From positions 124,001 to 188,000 of the forward strand of contig JAZKDP010000011.1 of the NCBI GenBank assembly GCA_040387515.1: 64,000 nucleotides of DNA, in the 5' to 3' direction. This DNA comes from Methylotenera_A sp040387515. GTDB lineage: Bacteria > Pseudomonadota > Gammaproteobacteria > Burkholderiales > Methylophilaceae. Shown here piece after piece: positions 52,844 to 62,717 of this stretch (its first letter is position 1; each line of letters starts with the position of its first letter). The notes beneath the pieces are model-generated. The model saw only the letters and a program-made list of their open reading frames with translations. It had not been told where the DNA came from and did not search any database. The translations under genes were made by a program, and so were the position numbers.

Positions 52844-53097
52844 ATTCTCATTTGCTTTAAACAGCCATTAAATTATCTATATGTAGCAACATGCGTAGAG
52901 TAATGCCTAAACTGAGTGCAAAACGCACGCCATGTTATTTATATAAAGTGTAGATAAAAATATAATGTTTAAACAGGATGTTTAATTGATTGATTTTAAT
53001 ATAATTTTTACAACTTTTATAAACGCTAGCATAACGGATAAAATGTATGGTGAATAGGCAGGCTTATAATGATTAACAATCTTTCAAAAAGTAAAAA

Positions 53098-53769
53098 ATG
53101 GTAACTAGTAAAATGACTGAAAAACCAATAGAAATAACGACAAATGAACCGATTAAGGCAAGTGTAATTTGGCTGCACGGGCTAGGTGCCGATGGCAATG
53201 ATTTCGTGCCCGTAGTAAAAATGCTCAATTTGCCGCATGTGCGCTTTATATTGCCGCACGCGCCTTACCGCAAAGTGACGCGAAACAATGGCTATGAAAT
53301 GCGCGCTTGGTACGATGTGTATGGCTTAACGCCAATTGGCCGCGAAGATGCAATTGGTATTAGTGAAAGCCAATTGCAAATTGAACAACTGATCGCACAG
53401 GAAATCGGCCGCGGCGTAGCCGCAGAACGGATTGTATTAGCCGGTTTTTCACAAGGCGGTGCAATTGCTTTACATACTGCGCTACGTTACCCAGGAAAGC
53501 TGGCTGGCGTATTAGCGCTATCGACTTATTTGCCTTTAAGAGCGAATTTAAGCGCAGAAAAAAACAGCGCGAATCAACAAACGCCTATTTTTATGGCACA
53601 TGGCAGCGATGATGCGGTGATCACACTGGAAACATGCCAAGTATCGCTAAACTTATTGCAAGCGGAAAATTATCGAATAGATTGGCATGAATACGCTATG
53701 GAGCATTCAGTTTGTGCGCAAGAGATTGAGGATATTAAGCAGTTTTTATTAAGTATTTTAGAAGACTGA
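53098..53769 (+). CDS. Carboxylesterase/phospholipase-type alpha/beta hydrolase
   Basis: A 223-residue hydrolase of the phospholipase/carboxylesterase family (YpfH/EstB-like). The oxyanion region is VIWLHGLGADGNDF (about 23-36), the nucleophile elbow is GFSQGG (about 119-124), the Asp is in HGSDDAVI, and the His is in MEHSV. It is probably a cytoplasmic short-chain esterase. An internal ATG at 53113 is an alternative start. The 254-bp gap upstream is very AT-rich, with several TATAAT-like hexamers. Confidence 0.9.
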   Translation: MVTSKMTEKPIEITTNEPIKASVIWLHGLGADGNDFVPVVKMLNLPHVRFILPHAPYRKVTRNNGYEMRAWYDVYGLTPIGREDAIGISESQLQIEQLIAQEIGRGVAAERIVLAGFSQGGAIALHTALRYPGKLAGVLALSTYLPLRANLSAEKNSANQQTPIFMAHGSDDAVITLETCQVSLNLLQAENYRIDWHEYAMEHSVCAQEIEDIKQFLLSILED

Positions 53770-53975
53770 ATCTTTAAAATCCTACCAACAATTGAATGCC
53801 TTAAACCAACTGGCTTTTAGACTAATTGTAAATAAGTGTGCATTTAATTCCGCAACAATCATTAGTTTTGTTAAAATCACACATTAAATCAATGCGTGGC
53901 TGACCTTCCAGCTGCCGTCCAGAATCAGGCAGTTTAAAATTAAAAGTATAGATTCACTGATGATTATAATTAAAA

Positions 53976-54224
53976 ATGAAACAATCTAAGCCCACTAGCG
54001 CACCCAATAACGATATCAGCTTTGAACAAGCAGTTGTTGAGCTTGAAGCGATTGTTAATCAAATGGAACTGGGAAACTTAGCGCTAGATGATTCTTTTAA
54101 TGCCTACAAACGTGGTGCCGAATTACTGCAAATCTGCCAGCAATCTTTAAACAGTGTTGAACAGCAAGTGCGCTTATTAACCGACGCACAAAAATTGGCT
54201 GCATTTGTGCCTAATGATGATTGA
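53976..54224 (+). CDS. xseB: Exodeoxyribonuclease VII small subunit
   Basis: An 82-residue helical protein with ISFEQAVVELEAIVNQMELGNLALDDSFNAYKRGAELLQICQQSLNSVEQQV split across the typical two-helix XseB fold. It partners XseA, encoded elsewhere. It overlaps the first possible starts of ispA, matching the frequent xseB-ispA-dxs order. Confidence 0.95.
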   Translation: MKQSKPTSAPNNDISFEQAVVELEAIVNQMELGNLALDDSFNAYKRGAELLQICQQSLNSVEQQVRLLTDAQKLAAFVPNDD

Positions 54225-54231
54225 TTTAGCG

Positions 54232-55197
54232 ATGACGGATGAAGCTATGACTGAACTTAACCTAGACCAAACGCAGAATCAACAAGAAGATCAAAAACAG
54301 GATCAAAAAGAGTCGTTTGAAATTTGGGCGGCTAACCTGCAAGCACGTATGGAAAGTGTATTAGATGCACACATTCCAAGCGCTAATACATTACCGACAA
54401 AGTTGCATGAAGCCATGCGCTACTCAGTTTTAGGTGGCGGTAAACGCGTACGCGCACTTTTGGCTTATGCTGCAGGTGAATTTTGTGGCGCAAAATTAGC
54501 TACGATTGATTTACCTGCCGCTTCCGTAGAGTTAATTCATGCATTTTCGCTGGTGCATGATGACATGCCTTGCATGGATGACGATGAACTGCGTCGTGGC
54601 AAACCTTCTACACATAACAAATATGGCGATGCTATTGCATTGTTAGTCGGCGATGCCTTGCAAAGCTTGGCATTTCAATTGATTTCACAAGACAAAGCAC
54701 TTAAAAACGCCACGCAAAAACTGCAAATGCTGCATATATTGGCACTTGCCAGCGGCTCGCGCGGCATGGCGGGTGGACAAGCTATTGATTTAGAAAGCAT
54801 CGGCATTCCGCTTACGCGTGAAGAGCTGGAACAAATGCATATCCATAAAACTGGTGCGCTGATTCGCGCAGCAGCTCTATTAGGCGCTTACAGTAGCCAC
54901 AATGCAAATGAGGACAAAGTGAAAGCAATTGACCATTTTGCAAAAGCGATTGGGTTAGCTTTTCAAGTGGTCGATGATATTTTAGATGCCGAAGCAGATA
55001 CACAAACTTTAGGCAAAACCGCAGGTAAAGATGCGCAGCACAATAAATCCACTTATGTAACTATCTTAGGCTTATCTGCTGCCAAACAATTGGCTTCAGA
55101 ATTACATGCAAACGCCATGGCAGCGTTGTCTTATTACGGTCGCGAGGCCGATTTATTAAGACAATTAGCTCACTTCATTACCCATCGTAGTTTTTAA
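54232..55197 (+). CDS. ispA: Farnesyl diphosphate synthase (short-chain polyprenyl synthase)
   Basis: IspA condenses dimethylallyl and isopentenyl diphosphates to geranyl and farnesyl diphosphate. The protein is about 321 residues, with the first Asp-rich motif in VHDDMPCMDDD and the second in VVDDILD. GGGKRVRALL and GGQAIDLES are also present. The N-terminal 30 residues are Gln/Asp/Glu-rich and not conserved. Starts at 54217, 54232 and 54247 are all possible; 54247 has a GGA at good spacing. dxs follows after 26 bp. Confidence 0.95.
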   Translation: MTDEAMTELNLDQTQNQQEDQKQDQKESFEIWAANLQARMESVLDAHIPSANTLPTKLHEAMRYSVLGGGKRVRALLAYAAGEFCGAKLATIDLPAASVELIHAFSLVHDDMPCMDDDELRRGKPSTHNKYGDAIALLVGDALQSLAFQLISQDKALKNATQKLQMLHILALASGSRGMAGGQAIDLESIGIPLTREELEQMHIHKTGALIRAAALLGAYSSHNANEDKVKAIDHFAKAIGLAFQVVDDILDAEADTQTLGKTAGKDAQHNKSTYVTILGLSAAKQLASELHANAMAALSYYGREADLLRQLAHFITHRSF

Positions 55198-55223
55198 CTA
55201 CTGTTCGTTTTCGTCACTCCATC

Positions 55224-57131
55224 ATGTTTAACCTGTTAGATTCAATTCAATCGCCAGAAGATTTGCGCAAACTAAAGCGCGATGAATTGGCAACATTGGC
55301 CAGCCAATTACGCACTTTTTTAGTAGAAAGCGTGGCTAAAACAGGCGGTCATTTAGCTTCTAATTTGGGCGTGGTAGAACTGACTATTGCGCTGCATTAT
55401 GTATTTAATACGCCAGATGATCGTTTGGTTTGGGATGTCGGCCATCAAACCTACCCGCACAAAATACTCACTGGTCGCCGCGAAGCAATGGCAAACCTGC
55501 GTAAACCCAACGGGATTGCTGGTTTTCCGCGCCGTAGCGAAAGCCAATACGATACTTTTGGCACTGGGCATTCCAGCACCTCCATCTCAGCCGCACTAGG
55601 CATGGCGATTGCAGCCAGACATGCAGGCTTGGATCGGCGCAGTGTGGCGATTATTGGCGATGGCGCAATGACGGCAGGCATGGCGTTTGAGGCACTTAAT
55701 AACGCTGGCGATATGGATGCGAATCTGTTGGTTATCCTCAATGATAACGACATGAGTATTTCTAATAATGTCGGTGCATTAAACAATTATTTAGCGCGCT
55801 TATTATCTGGCCGTTTTTACGACCGCGTGCGCCAAAGCGGCAAAAAAGTATTGGACGTAATGCCGCCTCCAGTAAAAGAATTTGCCAAACGTGCTGAAGA
55901 ACATGCCAAAGGCATGGTAACTCCAGGCACGCTGTTTGAAGAATTTGGCTTTAATTACATTGGCCCGATTGATGGCCATGATTTACCTGTGTTGCTAGAC
56001 ACTCTTGCTAACATTCGCGAACTTAAAGGCATGCAGTTTCTGCATGTGGTCACGCAAAAAGGCAAAGGTTTTGAACCAGCCGAAGACAACCCGAACAAAT
56101 ATCACGGCGTTAGTAAATTCGACCCTTGTAATGGTGTTTCAACGAATTCTTCTCAATCAAAAACCTATACGCAAATATTTGGCGATTGGTTGGTCGATAT
56201 GGCAGATACAGACAGCCAATTAGTCGCCATTACGCCAGCCATGTGCGATGGTAGCGGACTAAATGCTTTTGCCGAAAAATACCCCGCACGTTATTTTGAT
56301 GTGGGCATTGCTGAACAGCATGCCCTGACTTTTGCCGCAGGCTTGGCTTGTGATGGACTGAAGCCTGTGGTCGCGATTTACAGCACATTTTTGCAGCGCG
56401 CTTATGATCAACTGATCCATGATATTGCTTTGCAAAATTTAAATGTGCTTTTTGCAATTGACCGCGCTGGCTTAGTCGGTGCAGATGGCCCAACGCATGC
56501 CGGTACATTTGATTTAAGCTTTCTGCGCTGCATTCCCAATATCGTGATTATGGCGCCAAGTAATGAAAATGAGTGTCGCCAAATGCTCACGACGGGTTAC
56601 CAATATAACGGTGTAGCCGCAGTACGCTATCCGCGTGGTGCAGGCCAAAATACAAAGATTGATAATACCTTAAGCACTTTGCCAATTGGTAAGGGTGAAA
56701 TAGTACGTGAAGCAAACGCTCAAGCCAGTAACGTTAATTCTAATATTAACCAACCTATCAACCAAGGTAAAAAAGTCGCCATTCTCAGCTTTGGCAGCAT
56801 GTTAACTTCCAGCTTACAGGCTGCAGAAACATTAGGTGCAACCGTTGCCAATATGCGCTTTGTGAAACCGCTCGACCACGCATTAATTCAACAGTTAGCC
56901 AATACGCACGACTTAATTGTCACGGTAGAAGAAAATGCATTAATGGGTGGCGCTGGCGCGGCTGTATTAGAGGCAATGCAATCTATGCATTTGCATAATC
57001 CAACACTTTGCTTAGGCTTACCAGATACGTTTATTGAGCACGGCGTGCACGAAACCATGCTGGCAGAATGTGGTTTAGATGCGGCAGGCATTATTAACGC
57101 CGTTCAATTGAAACTAAATATTAAAAACTAA
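55224..57131 (+). CDS. dxs: 1-deoxy-D-xylulose-5-phosphate synthase
   Basis: The first enzyme of the MEP isoprenoid pathway, condensing pyruvate and glyceraldehyde 3-phosphate with ThDP. The 635 residues contain HLASNLGVVELTIALHYVF, DVGHQTYPHKILTGR, the ThDP motif GDGAMTAGMAFEALNNAG, and DVGIAEQHALTFAAGLA with RAGLVGADGPTHAG. An insert of low-complexity Asn/Gln (about 505-515) lies before the C-terminal domain. It is the last gene of xseB-ispA-dxs. Confidence 0.97.
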   Translation: MFNLLDSIQSPEDLRKLKRDELATLASQLRTFLVESVAKTGGHLASNLGVVELTIALHYVFNTPDDRLVWDVGHQTYPHKILTGRREAMANLRKPNGIAGFPRRSESQYDTFGTGHSSTSISAALGMAIAARHAGLDRRSVAIIGDGAMTAGMAFEALNNAGDMDANLLVILNDNDMSISNNVGALNNYLARLLSGRFYDRVRQSGKKVLDVMPPPVKEFAKRAEEHAKGMVTPGTLFEEFGFNYIGPIDGHDLPVLLDTLANIRELKGMQFLHVVTQKGKGFEPAEDNPNKYHGVSKFDPCNGVSTNSSQSKTYTQIFGDWLVDMADTDSQLVAITPAMCDGSGLNAFAEKYPARYFDVGIAEQHALTFAAGLACDGLKPVVAIYSTFLQRAYDQLIHDIALQNLNVLFAIDRAGLVGADGPTHAGTFDLSFLRCIPNIVIMAPSNENECRQMLTTGYQYNGVAAVRYPRGAGQNTKIDNTLSTLPIGKGEIVREANAQASNVNSNINQPINQGKKVAILSFGSMLTSSLQAAETLGATVANMRFVKPLDHALIQQLANTHDLIVTVEENALMGGAGAAVLEAMQSMHLHNPTLCLGLPDTFIEHGVHETMLAECGLDAAGIINAVQLKLNIKN

Positions 57132-57324
57132 GCCTTATCATGCATCAAGGCTATTGATTTAATCGGTTTCATCTCAATATCAGCCATATCACTGAATTAA
57201 TTAAAAGCCGTATTAATTAATAACCGTTTACTCATTTGCGCAAGCGAGTAAACTTAATGTCAAATTTATGTTCAATATTAGCGTTCTAATTTAACGCTGC
57301 GCCAATTTGGAGTGCCACTTAACA

Positions 57325-58140
57325 ATGAATTTATCCTTACCAGACGTTGCAAGCACGATTATCGAAGACACACAAAACATGCCTGATGCGCGCCACTTAG
57401 ATATCAACAAAGTGGGCATTAAATCCATTCGTCACCCAGTTGTTGTCAAAGATAAAACTGGTGGCGAGCAAAGCACTGTCGCCGTATTTGATATGTATGT
57501 GCACTTGCCGCACAATTTCAAAGGCACGCACATGTCGCGCTTTGTTGAAATTTTAAATACCAATGAACACGCGATTTCAGTTGAATCGTTTGAAAGTATT
57601 TTGCGTGAAATGGTCAAGCGGCTTGAAGCGAATTCTGGCTATGTAGAAATGCGTTTCCCCTACTTTGTGAATAAAGCTGCGCCTGTTTCTGGCGTTAAAA
57701 GTCTGCTGGATTACGATGTGACTTTTATTGGCGAAATTAAAGATGGCAAATTTGACATTACGGTTAAGGTGTTAGTGCCAGTCACCAGCCTTTGCCCTTG
57801 CAGCAAAAAGATATCCGATTATGGCGCACATAATCAACGCAGCCATGTAACTGTAACTGCGCTGGTGAATGATTTTATTTGGATCGAAGATATTATCAGC
57901 ATGGTCGAAAAACAGGCTTCATGCGAGTTATACGGCTTGCTTAAACGTCCCGATGAGAAGTATGTGACTGAACGCGCTTATGATAACCCCAAATTTGTAG
58001 AAGACATGGTGCGCGATGTGGCTACACAATTAAATAATGAAAAGCGTATCGATAAATATATTGTGGAATCTGAGAATTTTGAAAGTATTCACAATCATTC
58101 TGCTTATGCATTGATTGAAAACGACAAACGAATTAAATAA
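57325..58140 (+). CDS. folE2: GTP cyclohydrolase FolE2 (type IB)
   Basis: FolE2 converts GTP to dihydroneopterin triphosphate, opening folate and tetrahydropterin synthesis. It is unrelated in sequence to FolE and uses various metals. The 271 residues include the catalytic Cys region SLCPCSKKISDYGAHNQRSH (about 155-174) and a KVGIKSIRHP-like start. The ATG at 57325 is used; the frame extends to TTG 57307. In methylotrophs, pterin cofactors such as tetrahydromethanopterin also draw on GTP cyclohydrolase products, which would raise demand (inference). No Zur site was recognised in the 193-bp upstream gap. Confidence 0.95.
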   Translation: MNLSLPDVASTIIEDTQNMPDARHLDINKVGIKSIRHPVVVKDKTGGEQSTVAVFDMYVHLPHNFKGTHMSRFVEILNTNEHAISVESFESILREMVKRLEANSGYVEMRFPYFVNKAAPVSGVKSLLDYDVTFIGEIKDGKFDITVKVLVPVTSLCPCSKKISDYGAHNQRSHVTVTALVNDFIWIEDIISMVEKQASCELYGLLKRPDEKYVTERAYDNPKFVEDMVRDVATQLNNEKRIDKYIVESENFESIHNHSAYALIENDKRIK

Positions 58141-58162
58141 CGTAAGAAATATTATCAAAAAT

Positions 58163-58190
58163 AAAAACGGGCTAAATTGCCCGTTTTTTT
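58163..58190. terminator. Intrinsic terminator after folE2
   Basis: The stem AAAAACGGGC / GCCCGTTTTT with loop TAAATT has a T-run on the plus strand and an A-run on the other side. It lies between converging folE2 and the protease gene. Confidence 0.93.
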
Positions 58191-58222
58191 ATTTGTCAGT
58201 GTTCTAAATTAGTATGTTGAAT

Positions 58223-58933
58223 TTAATACTTTTTAGTTAAAGTCATAATGGAGTTATCGCGCTTCATTTCCACACGATTCAAAGCCGACATGCCTAATAG
58301 CACGTAAGGTGGAGAGCCTCCTTCATGTATAACTGCCTCAACATTGTTCAAAATAATTGTGCCGATTTTTAATGTATTTAATTTAACTAAATAACCACCA
58401 ACCTCACCATTCGCGGTAGAAAGCGTGACCCGCTCACCTTTCTCGTAATCTATTTTGGCAAACTTTGCATCGCCGCTGTTCATGGCAACAGAAGTTGCAC
58501 CCGTATCCACAACATATTTAAGTGATGCACCATTAATATTTAAATTGCCATAAAAATGCCCACGACTATCCGCGTACAAATTGACTGGTGAATTGATTTC
58601 AGACCCGCTACTAGCCGCAACCGATGCCGCCTGCCCCATTTTAAGCACTTGGCGTTTTCCTTCAATCATAAAAGTCGCTGATTCGCTGTCTGCAGAAATC
58701 AATTTAACACCATTTTTGGTTTGACCCGCACTCATGCTTTGTGGACTGCCGCCGTTAATGGTCACAACAGCTTTGTTGCTGAATAGTCCAACTACATTGA
58801 CCTGTGTATTGGCGAATGCGCTTGCACAGAAAATGCTCGTAGTTAAAACAAGCAGTGCTTTAAATTTAAACCCGGCAAATTTAAACACAGGCAATCTAAA
58901 AGCGGTTAAGTAAAATCTATTCAAATTAAACAT
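58223..58933 (-). CDS. Retropepsin-like aspartic protease, periplasmic
   Basis: A 236-residue single-domain aspartic protease of the bacterial clan AA type. A signal peptide or anchor lies at about 20-42 (ending ASAFA). The active-site motif VVDTGATSVAM contains Asp143, and VLLGMSALNRVEMKRD closes the domain. An N-terminal SH3-like part (about 45-110) precedes it. Such proteins act as dimers, and their substrates are unknown. It lies 18 bp downstream of the MFS gene. Confidence 0.85.
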   Translation of the reverse strand: MFNLNRFYLTAFRLPVFKFAGFKFKALLVLTTSIFCASAFANTQVNVVGLFSNKAVVTINGGSPQSMSAGQTKNGVKLISADSESATFMIEGKRQVLKMGQAASVAASSGSEINSPVNLYADSRGHFYGNLNINGASLKYVVDTGATSVAMNSGDAKFAKIDYEKGERVTLSTANGEVGGYLVKLNTLKIGTIILNNVEAVIHEGGSPPYVLLGMSALNRVEMKRDNSIMTLTKKY

Positions 58934-58951
58934 CGTATTCCTTCAGTTTTT

Positions 58952-60121
58952 CTATCCAAACATGCCAGCACGCGCATGAGTCTGCGCTAATTTCAATCCC
59001 AATGCAATCACGATAAAGCCTGCTAACGGAAACATCGCTGCCAACAAAAACGTCTTCTCGCCACCCAAAAACTGTAATGCATAACCGCCAGCAAGGCCGC
59101 CAATCGTGCCGCCCACACCATACGCAACACTGTTATAGAGCGCCTGCCCTTTTGCTTGATGACGGCCATTAAAAAATTGCGTAATCACCTCAACCGACGC
59201 GGCATGGAAACTGCCAAAAGTAGCCGCATGTAAGCTTTGTGCAACAATCAACAATACCAAGTTATCTACAGCAACGCCTATCAAGCTGAATCGGATTACG
59301 GCCAACACAAGGCTGGTAAGCAGAATACTTTTCAGGCTAAAACGCTGCATTAACTTCGGCATCAGCATAAAAATCATAATTTCAAACACCACACCAACAG
59401 CCCACAGCAAACCAATCATGCCTTTGCTATAACCATGTTCTGCTAAATAAATAGAGTAAAAATTGTATAAAACCCCATGTGCGGTAACCATCATGGAGCA
59501 ACCGACTAATAATGCAATCACGGGTGGCTGTTTGATAATCTGCCAGATGGAAAAAGTATCGTGTGCATGCGGCTTAATAATCGCCTCTGGCAATTTAAAT
59601 GTGAGTAAAAACAAGGTTATTTGCACACTTAACAAAAACCATAACAGGCTTTTAATACCGTAAGCATCGATTAAAATCCCTAACACCACCGCAGCAAAAA
59701 TAAATCCGAGCGACCCCCACATGCGAATACGACTGTAATGGCCATTGGTAGTGGCTAAATGTGCCAATGTTAACGATTCTGAAAGCGGCAAAGTTGAACT
59801 GGTAAATAGACTCAGCGAAGCCATGACGAAAAATAACCAAAAGAAGCTGTGCGCCCAAAATACTGCTACAAACCCACACAAACCGAGCAGTGCGGTGAGC
59901 CTTATCCAAGTCACACGTTTACCAGTGTGGTCCGCCAACCAGCCCCAAAAATTAGGCGCAAAGATACGACTGATTTGAAATAGTGACATCAGGATGCCAA
60001 TGTCAGCTGCTGAGAATTGCTCCGACTGCAAATACAATCCCCAATAAGGCACAAATGCGCCCACGAAGAAATAGTAAATAAAGTAGAAACGGGAAAGATT
60101 AACGTGTAGTGCGCGGCTCAA
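58952..60121 (-). CDS. MFS permease, HcaT/LacY-like subgroup
   Basis: A 389-residue major facilitator with 12 predicted helices. The N-terminal VNLSRFYFIYYFFVGAFVPYWGLYL and the SRIRMWGSLGFI motif mark the phenylpropionate permease-like (HcaT) subgroup. WGWLADHTGKRV is the loop 2-3 signature. The start is TTG (60119-60121) because no ATG lies near. The substrate is unknown; HcaT relatives carry aromatic acids, but this subgroup is broad. It precedes the aspartic protease gene on the same strand. Confidence 0.85.
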   Translation of the reverse strand: MSRALHVNLSRFYFIYYFFVGAFVPYWGLYLQSEQFSAADIGILMSLFQISRIFAPNFWGWLADHTGKRVTWIRLTALLGLCGFVAVFWAHSFFWLFFVMASLSLFTSSTLPLSESLTLAHLATTNGHYSRIRMWGSLGFIFAAVVLGILIDAYGIKSLLWFLLSVQITLFLLTFKLPEAIIKPHAHDTFSIWQIIKQPPVIALLVGCSMMVTAHGVLYNFYSIYLAEHGYSKGMIGLLWAVGVVFEIMIFMLMPKLMQRFSLKSILLTSLVLAVIRFSLIGVAVDNLVLLIVAQSLHAATFGSFHAASVEVITQFFNGRHQAKGQALYNSVAYGVGGTIGGLAGGYALQFLGGEKTFLLAAMFPLAGFIVIALGLKLAQTHARAGMFG

Positions 60122-60225
60122 ATCTCAGTCCAGTCGTTAATCTAGTGATTATTTAAGTGATTAATGAAGCCCAACAATGAATGAATACGAACTTAAATCT
60201 CAGATTCACTCATAATTTGAGTTCA

Positions 60226-61311
60226 TTAGATTTTAGGCACAGATGAAACCACATCCGCATTTTGCGCACGATGACGCAAAGCATGATCCATCAACACCAA
60301 GGCCAACATAGCTTCGGCAATCGGTGTCGCACGCACACCGACGCATGGGTCATGACGGCCGGTTGTTTGCATGGTCACGGCATTGCCGTGTTTATCAATG
60401 GAACGGCGCTCTTGCGGAATACTGGAAGTCGGTTTTAGTGCAATATTGACGCGAATCTCTTGCCCTGTTGAAATACCACCCAAAATACCACCAGCATGAT
60501 TGGTGACAAAACCTTGTGGCGTCATTTCATCGCTATGTACACTGCCGCGCTGGCTGATTGCTTCAAAACCTGCGCCAATTTCTATGCCTTTTACAGCGTT
60601 AATACTCATCATGGCATGCGCAATATCTGCGTCTAATCGGTCAAATACTGGTTCGCCCCAACCTACTGGCACACCTTCTGCAAGTACTGTAATGCGGGCA
60701 CCAACTGAATCGCGCTCCGCACGAATTTTATCTAGATAGGCTTCTAATTGGGGCAAAATACCTTGACTAGGCGAAAAGAACGGGTTGTCATTCACGCCAT
60801 CCCAGCTTTCAAATGGAATATCGATTTCACCCATTTGGCTCATATAGCCACGCACGGTTACACCAAAACGTTCCTTTAGCCATTTTTTTGCAATCGCGCC
60901 GGCAGCCACGCGCACCGCTGTTTCGCGTGCGCTACTACGTCCACCGCCACGATAATCACGTACGCCATATTTTTGGCTGTAGGTGTAATCAGCATGACCT
61001 GGACGAAAAGTGTCCATGATTTTGCTGTAATCTTGACTGCGCTGATCGGTATTACGAATCAGCAAGCCAATTGGCGCACCAGTGGTTTTGCCTTCGAATA
61101 TACCTGATAATATTTCTACGGCATCAGCCTCTTGGCGTTGCGTAACATGACGTGAAGTACCCGGTTTGCGCCTGTCTAAATCCAATTGCAAATCTTCTGC
61201 ACACAAGCTTAAGCCGGGCGGACAGCCATCGACCACGCCGCCAATCGCCGCGCCGTGCGACTCACCAAAGCTTGTTAGGGTAAAAAGAGTGCCGAATGTA
61301 TTGCCAGACAT
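60226..61311 (-). CDS. aroC: Chorismate synthase
   Basis: AroC converts EPSP to chorismate with reduced FMN, the last shikimate step. From the ATG at 61309-61311 (MSGNTFGTLF) the enzyme is 361 residues, the usual length. GESHGAAIGGVVDGCPPG, RPGHADYTYSQKYG, GGGRSSARET and DPCVGVRATPIAEAM are present. The frame remains open upstream into the amidotransferase gene, but that extension is not conserved and would overlap it. Confidence 0.97.
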   Translation of the reverse strand: MSGNTFGTLFTLTSFGESHGAAIGGVVDGCPPGLSLCAEDLQLDLDRRKPGTSRHVTQRQEADAVEILSGIFEGKTTGAPIGLLIRNTDQRSQDYSKIMDTFRPGHADYTYSQKYGVRDYRGGGRSSARETAVRVAAGAIAKKWLKERFGVTVRGYMSQMGEIDIPFESWDGVNDNPFFSPSQGILPQLEAYLDKIRAERDSVGARITVLAEGVPVGWGEPVFDRLDADIAHAMMSINAVKGIEIGAGFEAISQRGSVHSDEMTPQGFVTNHAGGILGGISTGQEIRVNIALKPTSSIPQERRSIDKHGNAVTMQTTGRHDPCVGVRATPIAEAMLALVLMDHALRHRAQNADVVSSVPKI

Positions 61312-61397
61312 AATGAATTCATCTAAGTTGAATGTAACGATTATTTTAACATGTTTAACTATGTCTACTATAAGCGCAAGTAAACAGCCAAATCTAT

Positions 61398-62108
61398 CTA
61401 GCTTAGCCGCAAACCTTTTATCCATTGCGCGTATAACTGCTCCGCCACTTTGTTAAGAGAAAAACAATCTGAAGATAAATTCTGTTGCATGATGAGCGCT
61501 TGCTGTACTGCTGGGCTGTCTTTTGCCTCAACCAATTCATCCGCGCCAACCCCACACCACTCCTGCACCATTTCAGCCGTCATTTCTATATGACATTGCA
61601 AAACCAAATGCTGGCCAATCGCGTACGCCTGATTCGTACAATATGGGCTGGCAAGTAGGTGCGTTGCGCCCTGTGGCAAGTTAAATGTTTCGCCATGCCA
61701 GTGAAAACTATCAAAGCTTTCAAACTCACCAAACCATTGTTTTGTAATTACATTTTTACTAACCGTCACCTTACCCCAACCAATCTCTTTCACTGGATTT
61801 TTGCTGACGACAGCACCTAATGCTTTACTAATTAGTTGCCCGCCCAAACAATGTCCCAGCAATGGAATCGAATGAATGTCGGCTTCACGGATTAAACTCA
61901 ATAGCGGTGCAATCCAAGGCAAATCGTCATTTACGCTCATGGGACCACCCATCAACACCATGCCGCTGTAAGCTAATATCGATGCAGGCAATGGCTCGTT
62001 TTCATCCACTTTGACCAGTTGCCATTTAATCTGTTGCGCATCTAAAAAATCGCCCAAATAACCAGGCCCTTCATGCGCAATAAATTGAAAAATAATGATT
62101 GGTTTCAT
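61398..62108 (-). CDS. Class I glutamine amidotransferase (GMP synthase-like domain protein)
   Basis: A stand-alone GATase1 domain of 236 residues. The nucleophile Cys is in GHCLGGQLI (about 86-88) and the His-Glu pair is in LQCHIEM (about 171-175). Upstream elements are VLMGGPMSVND and IGWGKVTVS. Such proteins are often annotated as GMP synthase-like, but without a partner they may hydrolyse gamma-glutamyl compounds. It lies 86 bp upstream of aroC and 26 bp downstream of rluE. Confidence 0.9.
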   Translation of the reverse strand: MKPIIIFQFIAHEGPGYLGDFLDAQQIKWQLVKVDENEPLPASILAYSGMVLMGGPMSVNDDLPWIAPLLSLIREADIHSIPLLGHCLGGQLISKALGAVVSKNPVKEIGWGKVTVSKNVITKQWFGEFESFDSFHWHGETFNLPQGATHLLASPYCTNQAYAIGQHLVLQCHIEMTAEMVQEWCGVGADELVEAKDSPAVQQALIMQQNLSSDCFSLNKVAEQLYAQWIKGLRLS

Positions 62109-62134
62109 ACGATCGTTTATCTACTTAATCAACT

Positions 62135-62686
62135 TTACTTAACAAGCTTAAATTGTCCATTTTCTAACCCTGCAATCGTATATTGCCCTATCGCATAACG
62201 AATTAAGCGCAGGGTTGGAAAGCCAATTTTTGCTGTCATGCGGCGTACCTGGCGATTCTTGCCTTCAGATATTTTGATTTCTAGCCAACTGGTTGGAATG
62301 GCTTTACGCTCACGAATGGGAGGATGGCGTGACCATAAATTTTCAGGCTCTTCAATCAGGCGTATTTCAGCGGATTTAGTTACAAAATCACCCAAATCGA
62401 TACCTAATCTGAGCATTTTTAAGTCTGATTCTTGTGGTGAACCTTCTACTTGCACCCAATAAGTTTTAATTTCTTTGTGCTTTGGATGACTTAATTGGTG
62501 TTGTAACACGCCATCATCGGTTAAAATGAGCAAACCCTCAGAATCGGTATCCAATCGTCCTGCAGCATACACATTAGGAATATCGATAAAGTCTTTTAAC
62601 GTGAGATGCCCCGCTTTTCCATCGGCCAATTTATGTGGACTAAATTGGCACACCACGTTAAAAGGCTTATTAAACAGTATAAGCAT
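62135..62686 (-). CDS. rluE: 23S rRNA pseudouridine synthase RluE
   Basis: A 183-residue RsuA-family synthase. The catalytic Asp is in GRLDTDSEGLLILT (about 43-56), followed by KTYWVQV and EGKNRQVRRM. It lacks an S4 domain, and its short length fits RluE, which modifies U2457 in E. coli numbering. It is divergent from icd with only 31 bp between the start codons, so its coding region must contain the icd promoter. Confidence 0.92.
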   Translation of the reverse strand: MLILFNKPFNVVCQFSPHKLADGKAGHLTLKDFIDIPNVYAAGRLDTDSEGLLILTDDGVLQHQLSHPKHKEIKTYWVQVEGSPQESDLKMLRLGIDLGDFVTKSAEIRLIEEPENLWSRHPPIRERKAIPTSWLEIKISEGKNRQVRRMTAKIGFPTLRLIRYAIGQYTIAGLENGQFKLVK

Positions 62687-62717
62687 AAGTAAAGTTATCT
62701 TAAATTAGGAAATTTCA

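Noticed and set aside
53884..53940. CTGCC/GGCAG inverted repeat upstream of xseB
   Set aside because: Only five base pairs with an uneven loop and no T-run; likely chance.
61312..61425. N-terminal extension of aroC by 38 codons
   Set aside because: Chorismate synthase conservation begins at MSGNTFG; the extension has no family match and overlaps the upstream gene.
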